From positions 1 to 24,562 of the forward strand of contig JAAZDH010000117.1 of the NCBI GenBank assembly GCA_012512865.1: a stretch of 24,562 bases of DNA. The letters are read 5' to 3'. Source of the DNA: Clostridiaceae bacterium. GTDB taxonomy: Bacteria; Bacillota; Clostridia; Acetivibrionales; DUMC01. Made by a program: the position numbers and the translations under genes. Below are positions 1 to 8,213 of the stretch, one piece after another. The notes below the pieces were generated by a model. That model did not search any database. It saw only the letters and a list, made by a program, of their open reading frames with translations, and was not told the origin of the DNA. Each line of letters begins with the position of its first letter. Positions within the stretch are counted from its first letter, which is position 1.

Positions 1-1
1 A

Positions 2-19
2 CAGTGGCTTCGGTCACTG
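2..19 (+). terminator. Hairpin with UUCG tetraloop before tldD
   Basis: Bases 2-8 (CAGTGGC) pair with 13-19 (GTCACTG) around a TTCG loop closed by C-G, the very stable cUUCGg tetraloop; one pair is G-T. The following DNA is AT-rich but has no clean T-run. It may end an upstream gene outside the window or be a leader hairpin. The window edge prevents a decision. Confidence 0.4.
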
Positions 20-56
20 ATTTAATACAATATTAATTGTACAAGGATGTGATCAC

Positions 57-1448
57 GTGATTGCAAGGGATGTTCTTGAAGAAGTGCTTGAAAAGGCATT
101 GTCGCTTGGCGGGGATTTCTCGGAAATCTTCGTGGAAGACAAGGTGATAAACAGCATCAGGATGGTAAACGACAAGATTGAGGATGTTATTTCGGGCAGG
201 GAACATGGTGCAGGAATCAGGATAATGAAAGGTTATAAGTGCGTGTATGCCTATACCAGCGATACAAGCAGGGATAAGCTGCTTGATACAGCATACAAGG
301 CGGCATACGCATTAAAGGAGGGGGAGCGGGGCAATCAGCAGGATGCAGACATTATTTTGACGGAAAGAATGCCCCTGAACGCGCACCTGGTTCTACGCAT
401 TCCTTCATCGGTGAACAATGAAAAGAAGGCAAAAATTGTAAAGACTGCTTACAAGGCTGCCAAAGATTATTCGCCCGAGATAGTGCAAGTAACCGTGGTA
501 TACGGTGATACGGACCAGAAGATACTTATTGCAAATAGTGAAGGCTTGATGGTTGAAGACAGGAGGGTTAGGACCCGCCTTGCAATCCAATCGGTGGCCA
601 GCGACGGGAAAGAAAACCAAACCGGGTTCGAAGGCCCGGGAAGGCACATGGGTTTTGAGATGTTCGAGATAATAGATCCCGGGTATTATGCCAGGGAGGC
701 CAGCAGGACCGCGGTAACCATGCTTCATGCGGATTTATGCCCGGCCGGCAGGATGCCCGTTGTTATAGAAAACGGTTTTGGCGGCGTAATATTCCACGAG
801 GCATGCGGGCATGCCCTCGAAGCCACGTCCGTTGCAAAGGGTCACTCGGTTTTTACAGGGAAAACCGGCGAGAAAATCGCCTCAGAAAAGGTTACGGCCA
901 TTGATGACGGGACGATTCCAAATGCGTGGGGTTCCAGCAACATTGATGATGAAGGAACGCCAACGCAAAGAAAAATACTAATTGAAAAGGGAATACTAAA
1001 AACATACATGGTGGACAAGCTTAACGGCAGGAGAATGGGGATGGAGCCCAACGGGAGCTCAAGGAGGCAGTCGTATAAATATGCTCCTACTTCCAGGATG
1101 ACAAACACCTATATAGCTGCCGGGGATGATGAAAATGAAGACATAATTGCCTCGGTCCCGGAAGGCCTTTACGCCAGGAAAATGGGCGGGGGCTCTGTAA
1201 ATCCTGTTACGGGTGAATTCAACTTTGCAGTAGCCGAGGGATACCTGTTAAAGAACGGCAAAATAGACAAGCCCGTGAGAGGGGCTACATTGATAGGGAA
1301 AGGCTCGGAAATACTGTTCAGGATAGACATGGTAGGCAAGGACGTGCAGATGGGACAAGGGATGTGCGGTTCCTTGAGCGGGAGCATACCGGCAAATGTC
1401 GGCCAGCCGATGATCAGGGTGTCCGAAATCATTGTAGGCGGAAGGTAA
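57..1448 (+). CDS. tldD: TldD, metalloprotease subunit
   Basis: This is the catalytic subunit of the TldD/TldE (PmbA) protease, a cytosolic zinc enzyme of the U62 family that in other bacteria trims modified peptides and unfolded antitoxins. The protein has 463 residues, normal for the family. The metal motif HEACGH is at residues 247-252, and the third ligand is probably Cys437 in the Gly-rich C-terminal segment, by analogy with E. coli TldD. The start is GTG, supported by a long Shine-Dalgarno match at 43-54 (AAGGATGTGATC, one mismatch to the 16S complement). The partner gene follows 59 bp later on the same strand, so the two are very likely co-transcribed. No peptide substrate gene is visible nearby, so a housekeeping role is more likely than maturation of a specific peptide. 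Confidence 0.93.
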   Translation: MIARDVLEEVLEKALSLGGDFSEIFVEDKVINSIRMVNDKIEDVISGREHGAGIRIMKGYKCVYAYTSDTSRDKLLDTAYKAAYALKEGERGNQQDADIILTERMPLNAHLVLRIPSSVNNEKKAKIVKTAYKAAKDYSPEIVQVTVVYGDTDQKILIANSEGLMVEDRRVRTRLAIQSVASDGKENQTGFEGPGRHMGFEMFEIIDPGYYAREASRTAVTMLHADLCPAGRMPVVIENGFGGVIFHEACGHALEATSVAKGHSVFTGKTGEKIASEKVTAIDDGTIPNAWGSSNIDDEGTPTQRKILIEKGILKTYMVDKLNGRRMGMEPNGSSRRQSYKYAPTSRMTNTYIAAGDDENEDIIASVPEGLYARKMGGGSVNPVTGEFNFAVAEGYLLKNGKIDKPVRGATLIGKGSEILFRIDMVGKDVQMGQGMCGSLSGSIPANVGQPMIRVSEIIVGGR

Positions 1449-1507
1449 AGAGAATTATTGTTAGCGGAAGGAAAAAGTAACTTTTGCAGGCGGGAGGTAA
1501 AGGTGAT

Positions 1508-2875
1508 ATGAATATGAAAACCATGGAATTTGACGAATACAGGGATAAGCTGTTCAAGGCGGCTAAAAGTGCCGGGTTCACGGATTTTGAGCTTTACTAT
1601 TCCCAGGGTGAAAGCTTCAAGGTAAATGTATACAAGGGAGAAATAGACAACTATAGTGTAAGTGTGAGCAAGGGAGCCGGCTTCAGGGGTATATACAATG
1701 GTCAAGCGGGCTATGCATATGCTGAAATCCTTGATGAGGATTCAATTAACCTTGTGATAGAAAACGCCAGGTTTAATGCAATTATAAAGGACAGTGACGA
1801 TATTGAAGAAATTTATCATGGCGATAAAGATTACGCGGATTTGAACTGCTTTAACGAGGAGCTTTCAAAAGTGAGCGAAAACAAGAAAATAGAACTTGCC
1901 TTCGAGATGGAGGAAATGGCGCTGGAAATGGATTCCCGCGTGAAGGACATCCAGCATTGCGGCATACAATCCTTTGAAGGAAGTATAAATATTGTAAATT
2001 CCAAGGGTCTCGACCTAAAGCACAGGGCAAACGGAATCTATGCCGTCCTGGTTCCGGTGGTGAAAGATGGTGACAAGACCGATACGGCGTTTGCTTACAG
2101 GTCGTCAAGAAATGTAAATGACATAAATGCCCGGGAAATTGCACATGAGGCAGTTGACAAGGCTATTGCATATATCGGGGCGGGATCCGTGAAAACGGGC
2201 ACGTACCAGGTTGTATTGAAAAACGAGGCAGCCTCGGACCTGCTTGAAACCTATTCAGATATATTCAACGCCGACAAGGCGCAAAAAGGGATGTCCCTTT
2301 TAAGGGGCAAAGTAGGCCAGGTAATAGGTTCCAAGATATTAAGCATTATTGATGATCCTCTTCTTATAAACGGTATGGCTTCTGCTCCCTTTGACGGTGA
2401 AGGGGTGGCATGCCGGACCAAGGACATAATAAGGGAAGGACAGATGGTAACCTTGCTGCATAATTTAAAAACCGCTAAAAAAGACGGGATTAAGAGCACG
2501 GGCAACGCTTCAAGGCCCTCTTATGGTTCTACAATAGACATATCCCCCGCCAATTTTTACATTAGGCCGGGAGAGTTGGATTTTGACAGCCTGCTGGACA
2601 GAATGGGCAACGGCCTCCTGATAACGGAATTACAAGGGCTTCATTCAGGTGCCAATACAGTATCGGGGGATTTTTCACTGGCAGCAAAGGGATTTGAAGT
2701 GGTAAACGGCAAGATTAGCCGTCCCGTGGAGCAAGTGACCATAGCGGGGAACTTCTACCAGATGATGACCGACGTTGAGGATATCGCAAACGATATTATA
2801 CTCGGCCTTCCTTCGGGCAGGGGATGCTTCGGAAGCCCTTCATTGTTAATAAGGAAACTCTCGGCAGCAGGGTAG
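1508..2875 (+). CDS. tldE: TldE/PmbA-like partner subunit
   Basis: This is the non-catalytic partner of TldD, which forms a heterodimer enclosing the protease chamber. Fold and length (455 residues from this start) match the PmbA/TldD family, but no HExxxH motif is present, as expected for TldE. An upstream TTG at 1484 is in frame. The ATG at 1508 is preferred because GGGAGG at 1492-1497 lies 10 bases before it; ATG 1514 is a second in-frame option. The last codons, including the stop TAG at 2873-2875, lie in a hairpin shared with the converging aspartate kinase gene. Being adjacent to tldD on the same strand supports joint expression and complex formation. Confidence 0.9.
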   Translation: MNMKTMEFDEYRDKLFKAAKSAGFTDFELYYSQGESFKVNVYKGEIDNYSVSVSKGAGFRGIYNGQAGYAYAEILDEDSINLVIENARFNAIIKDSDDIEEIYHGDKDYADLNCFNEELSKVSENKKIELAFEMEEMALEMDSRVKDIQHCGIQSFEGSINIVNSKGLDLKHRANGIYAVLVPVVKDGDKTDTAFAYRSSRNVNDINAREIAHEAVDKAIAYIGAGSVKTGTYQVVLKNEAASDLLETYSDIFNADKAQKGMSLLRGKVGQVIGSKILSIIDDPLLINGMASAPFDGEGVACRTKDIIREGQMVTLLHNLKTAKKDGIKSTGNASRPSYGSTIDISPANFYIRPGELDFDSLLDRMGNGLLITELQGLHSGANTVSGDFSLAAKGFEVVNGKISRPVEQVTIAGNFYQMMTDVEDIANDIILGLPSGRGCFGSPSLLIRKLSAAG

Positions 2876-2896
2876 GATAGGCTGCCCTAGCTGCCG
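2862..2896. terminator. Bidirectional hairpin over two stop codons
   Basis: Bases 2862-2875 (CGGCAGC then AGGGTAG) pair with 2882-2888 and 2890-2896, leaving loop GATAGG and one bulged A at 2889; one pair is G-T. The tldE stop (2873-2875) closes the left arm, and the aspartate kinase stop (minus strand, 2887-2889) lies in the right arm. Neither side carries a strong T-run, so it is a weak intrinsic terminator or an mRNA 3' end stabiliser for both transcripts. Confidence 0.55.
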
Positions 2897-4251
2897 CGGA
2901 CGTCTCCAAAGAACTCTTCATACAGGGATTTTACAGCTTTTTCGGTATCCTTGGCCTTGACGCCAAACATAATGCTAATTTCTGAAACGCCCTGGTTTAT
3001 CATTTCGATATTGACTCCAACCCTGGCAAAGGCAGCTGTCGCCCTTGCGGCAATTCCCACGGTCTCGCTCATGCCTTCCCCTACAATCATGATAAGCGCC
3101 AGGTTGTGCATTACCGATATTTCGTCAACAGCCAATTCCTTTTTCACCTGGTTGATGATGCGTTCTTCCTTTTCCTTGTTCAGCTGCTGCTGGTTCAGAA
3201 CGATGGATATATGGTCAATGCCGGAAGGCATGTGCTCGTAGGAAATACGTTCATCTTCAAGTATCTTTAAAACCCTTCTTCCAAAACCTATTTCGCGGTT
3301 CATGAGGTACTTGTCGATGTTGATGCAGCAAAACCTGTCGTCGCTTGCTATGCCTATAACCGGCCTTGTTATGTTTTTCCGCTCCTTTACAATGGTTGTG
3401 CCGGGAGCATCAGGATTATTGGTATTCCTTATTCTTACCGGGATACCCTTGCGGTAAACAGGGACCATGGCTTCCTCGTGGAAAACATTGAACCCCGCAT
3501 ATGCCAGTTCCCGCATTTCCCTGTAAGTAAGCTCGCGTATTGGATAGGGATTTGGTATAATGCGGGGATTCACGGAATAAACGCAGTCCACATCGGTGAA
3601 GTTCTCGTACAGCTCCGCATCCAGGGCTGCTGCCAGTATGGAGCCCGTAATATCCGAGCCGCCCCTGGGGAAGGTTACAACATCGCCCTCCCGGGAATAA
3701 CCGAAAAATCCGGGGAAGATAATAATACCGGAAATGTCTTTTAAAGCTTTCAAGTTGTTGTAGGATTCCGGGAGAACCTGGGCATTGCCGAACTCGTTGC
3801 TTAAAACCAGTCCCGCATCACCGGGATTTACATACCGGGCATCTGTTCCCAGGCTTTGAAGGTAACCTGCCACCAGCTTAGCGCAATTATCTTCACCGGC
3901 AGCCTTCATCGCATCAATGAATCTTTCATTATCACCCTTGTAAAGCTTGAGACGACTTGTAATATCATCGGCAATTGATGCCAGTACATTATCCGGCACC
4001 CCGAGCTCCTTTCCAATGCCGGCAAACCGGTCTATCACAGCATTAAGCTCCTTGTCTGCATTGCTCGTTTTTATGTAAGCTTCGGCGCATTTTATTAAAA
4101 GGTTCGTGACCTTGATATCATCGCTATTGCGTTTGCCTGGAGCAGACACAACGATAACTTTTCTTCTCGAATCCGACAATATTATATTACACACCTTTTT
4201 TACCTGCCCTGCGCTTGCGAGGGAAGTTCCTCCAAATTTTGCTACTATCAT
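2887..4251 (-). CDS. lysC: Aspartate kinase (two ACT domains)
   Basis: The enzyme phosphorylates aspartate to aspartyl-phosphate, the first step toward lysine, threonine and methionine (and diaminopimelate). The protein has 454 residues, the same size as B. subtilis aspartokinase III (YclM). The kinase N-terminus carries KFGGTS at 5-10, and the nucleotide/aspartate site segment FPRGGSD is at 194-200. Two C-terminal ACT domains follow at about 305-380 and 385-454, so feedback inhibition by lysine and/or threonine is expected; the sequence does not show which. It is monofunctional, with no homoserine dehydrogenase domain. The ATG start has GCGGAGG close upstream. It stands alone, facing tldE. 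The symbol is generic: by length and architecture the closest B. subtilis namesake is yclM/thrD. Confidence 0.93.
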   Translation of the reverse strand: MIVAKFGGTSLASAGQVKKVCNIILSDSRRKVIVVSAPGKRNSDDIKVTNLLIKCAEAYIKTSNADKELNAVIDRFAGIGKELGVPDNVLASIADDITSRLKLYKGDNERFIDAMKAAGEDNCAKLVAGYLQSLGTDARYVNPGDAGLVLSNEFGNAQVLPESYNNLKALKDISGIIIFPGFFGYSREGDVVTFPRGGSDITGSILAAALDAELYENFTDVDCVYSVNPRIIPNPYPIRELTYREMRELAYAGFNVFHEEAMVPVYRKGIPVRIRNTNNPDAPGTTIVKERKNITRPVIGIASDDRFCCINIDKYLMNREIGFGRRVLKILEDERISYEHMPSGIDHISIVLNQQQLNKEKEERIINQVKKELAVDEISVMHNLALIMIVGEGMSETVGIAARATAAFARVGVNIEMINQGVSEISIMFGVKAKDTEKAVKSLYEEFFGDVRGS

Positions 4252-4296
4252 TGATTCAACCTCCGCTTAATTTTGTATCTTTTCGTCCTTCTTGTT

Positions 4297-4324
4297 GCGT
4301 GCACTTGCAATTTTCCCTGCACGC
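4297..4324 (-). promoter_or_regulatory. Leader hairpin before aspartate kinase
   Basis: GCGTGCA (4297-4303) and TGCACGC (4318-4324) form a perfect 7-bp stem with a 14-base loop, ending about 45 bases before the start codon on the transcribed minus strand. No U-run follows. It is far too small for a lysine riboswitch, and no specifier or antiterminator arrangement of a T-box is visible. Role unknown. Confidence 0.35.
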
Positions 4325-4334
4325 GTTGCATTCA

Positions 4335-4362
4335 TATTTGCTATTTGTTATTTGCTGTTTGC
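4335..4362. repeat. Four tandem 7-bp repeats (TATTTGY)
   Basis: The plus strand reads TATTTGC, TATTTGT, TATTTGC, TGTTTGC without gaps, i.e. GCAAATA-type heptads on the aspartate kinase coding strand. The array lies between a TATAAT hexamer (minus strand, 4374-4369, without a convincing -35) and the leader hairpin. Short tandem heptads can change copy number by slippage. Confidence 0.6.
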
Positions 4363-4993
4363 ATTCTTATTATATTATCCACCCTGTCCATATTCTACAG
4401 GCATCTATGTTCATGTTCTACGGGTATTTATATTACTATAAATAATACAATCACACATCCGCACGTGTCAATATATTATTTATATTAAACACATTATCTA
4501 AATTTGCCATGGTATCCATTACCCAAAAGGATGGTTGAAAAATCCTGAAATAATGTATAAAATAATATTGTAAAAATAAATATAATTCTCACATATATTA
4601 TTAGTAGAGTAATTAATTGCATATAATATACAGCAAGTACCAGAATGGGTACAGAACTATTAGGTAAACGGAATTTCGATGATTGTCAAGTTTTTAATTA
4701 ATACTGGTAGAAACAACCGCTGCAAATCAATTATTTGTCTTTTAAGAAATATTTGGAATACAGGATTCACAAATAGGTTCATCTAGTAAAAGTCAAAGCA
4801 TTTTAGAAAAATTATATAACGGCATGCAGCAAAAACGGCAGCTACTGTAGCATTGGGCATTTTGTTTTCGGTATATTCAAGCTGTAAAGGGCTTTTATGA
4901 TAAGGATTAATAACGATAATTACATCTACTTTTTAGCACTATAAGAAGTTGAAGTTATTCAGTTTTATAAGTTTATGAAGAGGGATTGATACA
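4363..4993. other. AT-rich intergenic region, no gene seen
   Basis: About 630 bp of strongly AT-rich DNA lies between two divergent genes. I see no ORF with a ribosome binding site, no tRNA-like fold and no recognisable transposase scrap. It must contain the promoters of the aspartate kinase gene (minus) and the lipoprotein gene (plus), but none of the hexamer pairs is convincing. Confidence 0.6.
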
Positions 4994-5989
4994 ATGAAAA
5001 AGTTAATAGCTCTAATAATAATTATATTTTTAATGGGGATGGTTTCAGCATGCGATTTAACTGTCGACATTACTTATATCGACAAAGAAAAAGGCGATTA
5101 TGTAAAGTGTATAACCGTAAAAGAGAAAAACCCATATAACATTGTTCATGCAGAGATTCAAGTATTCAACGAAGAAAAAATGCTGAACAGGGCTGAATTG
5201 GTAGTCAAGGGAAAAATATTAAGTGAAAAGGAAATTGCAATAGAGGAATATGTGGATAACAAGCTAAAGCACACGCATTACATGGATGTTTTTGAACTTG
5301 ATGTAGACAAGGTTTTTGGAGATAAAAAAGTGGGTGTGAAACCGGGAGATATTATTACAATTGGGAATGAATTTTGTTCACATTTTTGGTTTGATGGCGC
5401 AATAAAAATGGAAGTAGGAAAAGAGTATATATTGTTTCTTCTTGAAACGAAAGATATGCCAACTGTACCATTCAGTAAATACTCCAATTACTACCTTGCT
5501 CATTCTATACAAGGGATAGTGATTATCAATGATGGCATGTATGTTTTTGACAGCGCGTTTGCCTCTTTTATTGAAAATGCCAAACTTGTAGAGCCTGAAT
5601 CCGGATATCTTAAACGTTATGAGAAAGCCGGGTTGGAGGAAGAATTGAAAATTTTCCTGGAGAAGGAGTGGGGTAAATATACAAGCAATTATGAGCCTGA
5701 ACCTACTGTTGAGCCTTCTGCTGAACTCCCGGGAGAATCCCCCGCTGCGAGCCAGGAGACAACTGTAAGGGTTGAGTTTAGAGATCCTGTTGTTGAGGCT
5801 GTCGCGAGAGATGTACTAAACCTTCAACAAGGAGATATATACGAGGATGACTTGGAAAAAGTTAAGGAATTAGTTATATTTAGCAAAAACATAAATTACC
5901 CGCAGGAGTTAACTAAGTTTAAAACTTGGAAAAACTTGACCTTATCATTAATGCACTGTTCTGAAATTAAGAGATACTGGTTAAAATAA
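4994..5989 (+). CDS. Putative lipoprotein with truncated LRR-like tail
   Basis: I do not recognise the family. Residues 1-20 are a lipoprotein signal: Lys-Lys, a hydrophobic core and a lipobox ending VSAC, with Cys20 as the lipidation site, so the protein should be anchored outside the membrane. Residues about 60-155 form a beta-rich domain whose pattern (VVKGKIL, later VFELDVDKVFG, GDIITIG and GKEYILFLLE) is common in uncharacterised secreted clostridial proteins. Residues 231-256 are a Pro/Glu/Ser linker. The end (about 265-325) looks like the first turn of a leucine-rich repeat, then stops abruptly, so the protein may be C-terminally truncated. GAAGAGGG (4977-4984) is the ribosome binding site. 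Codon use is more AT-rich than in its neighbours. A terminator follows at once, so it is monocistronic. Confidence 0.75.
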   Translation: MKKLIALIIIIFLMGMVSACDLTVDITYIDKEKGDYVKCITVKEKNPYNIVHAEIQVFNEEKMLNRAELVVKGKILSEKEIAIEEYVDNKLKHTHYMDVFELDVDKVFGDKKVGVKPGDIITIGNEFCSHFWFDGAIKMEVGKEYILFLLETKDMPTVPFSKYSNYYLAHSIQGIVIINDGMYVFDSAFASFIENAKLVEPESGYLKRYEKAGLEEELKIFLEKEWGKYTSNYEPEPTVEPSAELPGESPAASQETTVRVEFRDPVVEAVARDVLNLQQGDIYEDDLEKVKELVIFSKNINYPQELTKFKTWKNLTLSLMHCSEIKRYWLK

Positions 5990-5992
5990 CCT

Positions 5993-6019
5993 GGCGGAAA
6001 GTCTTCCAGCCATATTTTT
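5993..6019 (+). terminator. Rho-independent terminator of the lipoprotein gene
   Basis: GGCGGAA (5993-5999), loop AGTC, and TTCC-A-GCC (6004-6011, one bulged A) form a 7-bp stem, followed by the T-rich run ATATTTTTA. It lies 4 bases after the stop codon and ahead of the uvrB promoter, separating the two transcription units. Confidence 0.6.
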
Positions 6020-6046
6020 ATCCATTCTAAAAATATCCCCGGCACA

Positions 6047-6060
6047 AGAACATTTGTTTG
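6047..6060 (+). promoter_or_regulatory. LexA (SOS) box of uvrBA
   Basis: AGAACATTTGTTTG fits the Firmicutes LexA/DinR box (GAAC-N4-GTTC core) at 7 of 8 core bases, and its last three bases overlap the -35 hexamer. LexA bound here would block RNA polymerase. uvrBA is a known SOS target in B. subtilis, which supports the call; binding itself is inferred. Confidence 0.7.
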
Positions 6061-6085
6061 ACTTGACTGATGGTTGTGGTATAAT
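6058..6085 (+). promoter_or_regulatory. Sigma-A promoter of uvrBA
   Basis: The -35 is TTGACT (6058-6063), the spacer is 16 bp, and the -10 is a perfect TATAAT (6080-6085) preceded by TGG, an extended -10. It is about 50 bp upstream of the uvrB start and is the clearest promoter in the window. Confidence 0.8.
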
Positions 6086-6136
6086 ATATCATGTGAAAAT
6101 GAACAGTAAAAAGTGCATGCATCCGGAGGAAATTTT

Positions 6137-8176
6137 ATGGGAGAATTCAAGCTAGTCTCGGATTTCAAGCTCCAGGGCGACCAGCTCAAGGCCGTGGAAA
6201 AACTGGCCGAGGGCATAATAAAAGGGTATAAAAGGCAGGTACTTCTAGGGGTTACCGGCTCGGGCAAGACCTTTACCATGGCTAATGTCATTGAAAGGGT
6301 GCAAAAACCAACCCTGGTAATAGCCCACAACAAGACCCTTGCGGCCCAGCTTTGCAGCGAGTTCAAGGAATTCTTCCCTTACAACGCGGTTGAATATTTC
6401 GTCAGCTATTATGACTATTACCAGCCCGAGGCATATATACCTGCCACGGATACTTACATCGAGAAGGATTCATCCATTAACGATGAAATAGACAAGCTAA
6501 GGCATTCCGCCACCGCGGCATTGCTTGAGAGAAGAGATGTCATAATAGTAGCAAGCGTCTCTTGCATATACGGGCTTGGCGACCCGGAGGACTACACCGA
6601 GCTCATGATATCGCTTCGGCCTGGAATGCGAAAAGACAGGGATGAAATAATAGAAAAGCTGGTGGAGATACAGTACACGAGAAATGAAATCGATTTCAAG
6701 AGAAGCACCTTCCGGGCGCGGGGAGATGTGCTGGAGATAATACCGGCCTCGTCATCGGAAAGCGCCATACGGGTGGAGTTTTTCGGCGACGAGATTGAAA
6801 GGATATCCGAGATCGACCCCCTTACGGGCAAAATCAAGGGGATAAGGTCCCATGTTGCAATATTCCCTGCATCCCACTATACTACTACGCGCATGAAAAT
6901 GGAGAGGGCGCTGGGCTCGATAGAGGAGGAATTGGAGGAGCGCTTGCGTGAATTGAGGCAGCAGGGCAAGCTACTGGAAGCCCAGCGGCTTGAACAGCGG
7001 ACAAGGTATGATATTGAAATGATGAGGGAAATCGGGACCTGCCAGGGAATTGAGAATTATTCAAGGCATTTAAGCCGCAGGGCACCGGGAAGCCCGCCTT
7101 ACACGTTAATTGATTATTTCCCCGATGATTTCCTGCTTTTCATTGATGAATCCCATGTTACGGTTCCGCAAATCGGGGGTATGTACAATGGTGACAGATC
7201 CAGGAAGGAGAACCTGGTGGAATACGGGTTCAGGCTTCCCTCGGCCTTTGACAACAGGCCGTTGAAATTCGAGGAATTTGAAGAAAAGATAAACCAGGTT
7301 ATATATGTAAGCGCAACACCTGCACAATACGAAAGGGAAAGCTCGGAGCAGGTAGTGGAACAGATAGTAAGGCCTACCGGCCTGGTGGACCCTGAAGTTG
7401 TTGTAAAACCTGTCCAGGGACAGATAGATGACCTCATGGAGGAAATAAGGCAAAGGGTGGAGAAAAACCAGCGGGTCCTGGTGACCACCCTTACGAAGAG
7501 GATGGCCGAGGATTTGACCGAATACCTTGCCGAAATGGGATTTAAAGTAAAATACCTGCATTCCGATATTGATACCATTGAACGCATGGAGATTATCAGG
7601 GATTTAAGGCTTGGGGTTTTTGACGTGCTCGTCGGGATAAACCTGTTAAGGGAGGGCCTGGATTTGCCCGAGGTTTCCCTGGTTGCCATATTGGACGCTG
7701 ACAAGGAAGGATTCCTGAGGTCGGAAACATCCCTTATACAGACCATAGGAAGGGCGGCAAGAAACGTGGAAGGCAAGGTAATCATGTATGCGGATACCAT
7801 TACCGGGTCCATGAGAAGGGCGATAGATGAAACCAACAGGAGAAGAAAGCTTCAGATGGATTACAACCGTGAGCACGGCATAACCCCGGCAAGCGTCCAG
7901 AAGGCGGTAAGGGATGTTATAGAAGCAACAAGGGACGTGGAGGAAGAAAGGGCAGCTTATGACCCCCCGGGGAAGCCGGGTGCGGGTGCCGGCTGGGCAG
8001 GGGTGCTTGAAGAAGAAGGCACTGGAGAAAGCTTTTTCGAGAGGGAAAACATGGAAAGGCTCATAGAAAAACTGACAAAAGAGATGAAATCCGCTGCAAG
8101 GAACCTGGAATTTGAGCGGGCGGCGCGCTTGAGAGACCGGATAATGCAATTGAAAGAAAAAATCAGGCAAGGGTAG
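6137..8176 (+). CDS. uvrB: Excinuclease ABC subunit B
   Basis: UvrB is the damage-verifying helicase-like subunit of nucleotide excision repair. It is loaded by UvrA and recruits UvrC for incision. From this start the protein has 679 residues, typical of the family. Walker A GVTGSGKT is at 38-45, the DNA-clamping beta-hairpin rich in Tyr at about 91-111, and the DESH Walker B box in the middle (codons near 7144). Helicase C-terminal motifs and a C-terminal UVR coiled-coil motif (about 640-675), the UvrC contact, complete it. An in-frame GTG at 6113 exists, but CGGAGGA (6124-6130) lies 6 bases before ATG 6137, which decides the start. uvrA follows 37 bp later. The LexA box upstream predicts induction by DNA damage. 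Confidence 0.97.
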   Translation: MGEFKLVSDFKLQGDQLKAVEKLAEGIIKGYKRQVLLGVTGSGKTFTMANVIERVQKPTLVIAHNKTLAAQLCSEFKEFFPYNAVEYFVSYYDYYQPEAYIPATDTYIEKDSSINDEIDKLRHSATAALLERRDVIIVASVSCIYGLGDPEDYTELMISLRPGMRKDRDEIIEKLVEIQYTRNEIDFKRSTFRARGDVLEIIPASSSESAIRVEFFGDEIERISEIDPLTGKIKGIRSHVAIFPASHYTTTRMKMERALGSIEEELEERLRELRQQGKLLEAQRLEQRTRYDIEMMREIGTCQGIENYSRHLSRRAPGSPPYTLIDYFPDDFLLFIDESHVTVPQIGGMYNGDRSRKENLVEYGFRLPSAFDNRPLKFEEFEEKINQVIYVSATPAQYERESSEQVVEQIVRPTGLVDPEVVVKPVQGQIDDLMEEIRQRVEKNQRVLVTTLTKRMAEDLTEYLAEMGFKVKYLHSDIDTIERMEIIRDLRLGVFDVLVGINLLREGLDLPEVSLVAILDADKEGFLRSETSLIQTIGRAARNVEGKVIMYADTITGSMRRAIDETNRRRKLQMDYNREHGITPASVQKAVRDVIEATRDVEEERAAYDPPGKPGAGAGWAGVLEEEGTGESFFERENMERLIEKLTKEMKSAARNLEFERAARLRDRIMQLKEKIRQG

Positions 8177-8213
8177 GATTAAGCTTAAACTAGGTTATGG
8201 AGTGCAAACGATT

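Noticed and set aside
1484..1507. TTG start for tldE giving 463 residues
   Set aside because: The extra eight residues cover the ribosome binding site itself, and ATG 1508 is correctly spaced from GGGAGG.
4252..4400. Lysine riboswitch or T-box before aspartate kinase
   Set aside because: The leader has only one small hairpin and a heptad array; the multi-helix core and terminator needed for either element are not seen.
7114..7836. Long minus-strand frame of 240 codons inside uvrB
   Set aside because: Antisense shadow of a highly conserved gene, with Ser-rich low-information sequence.
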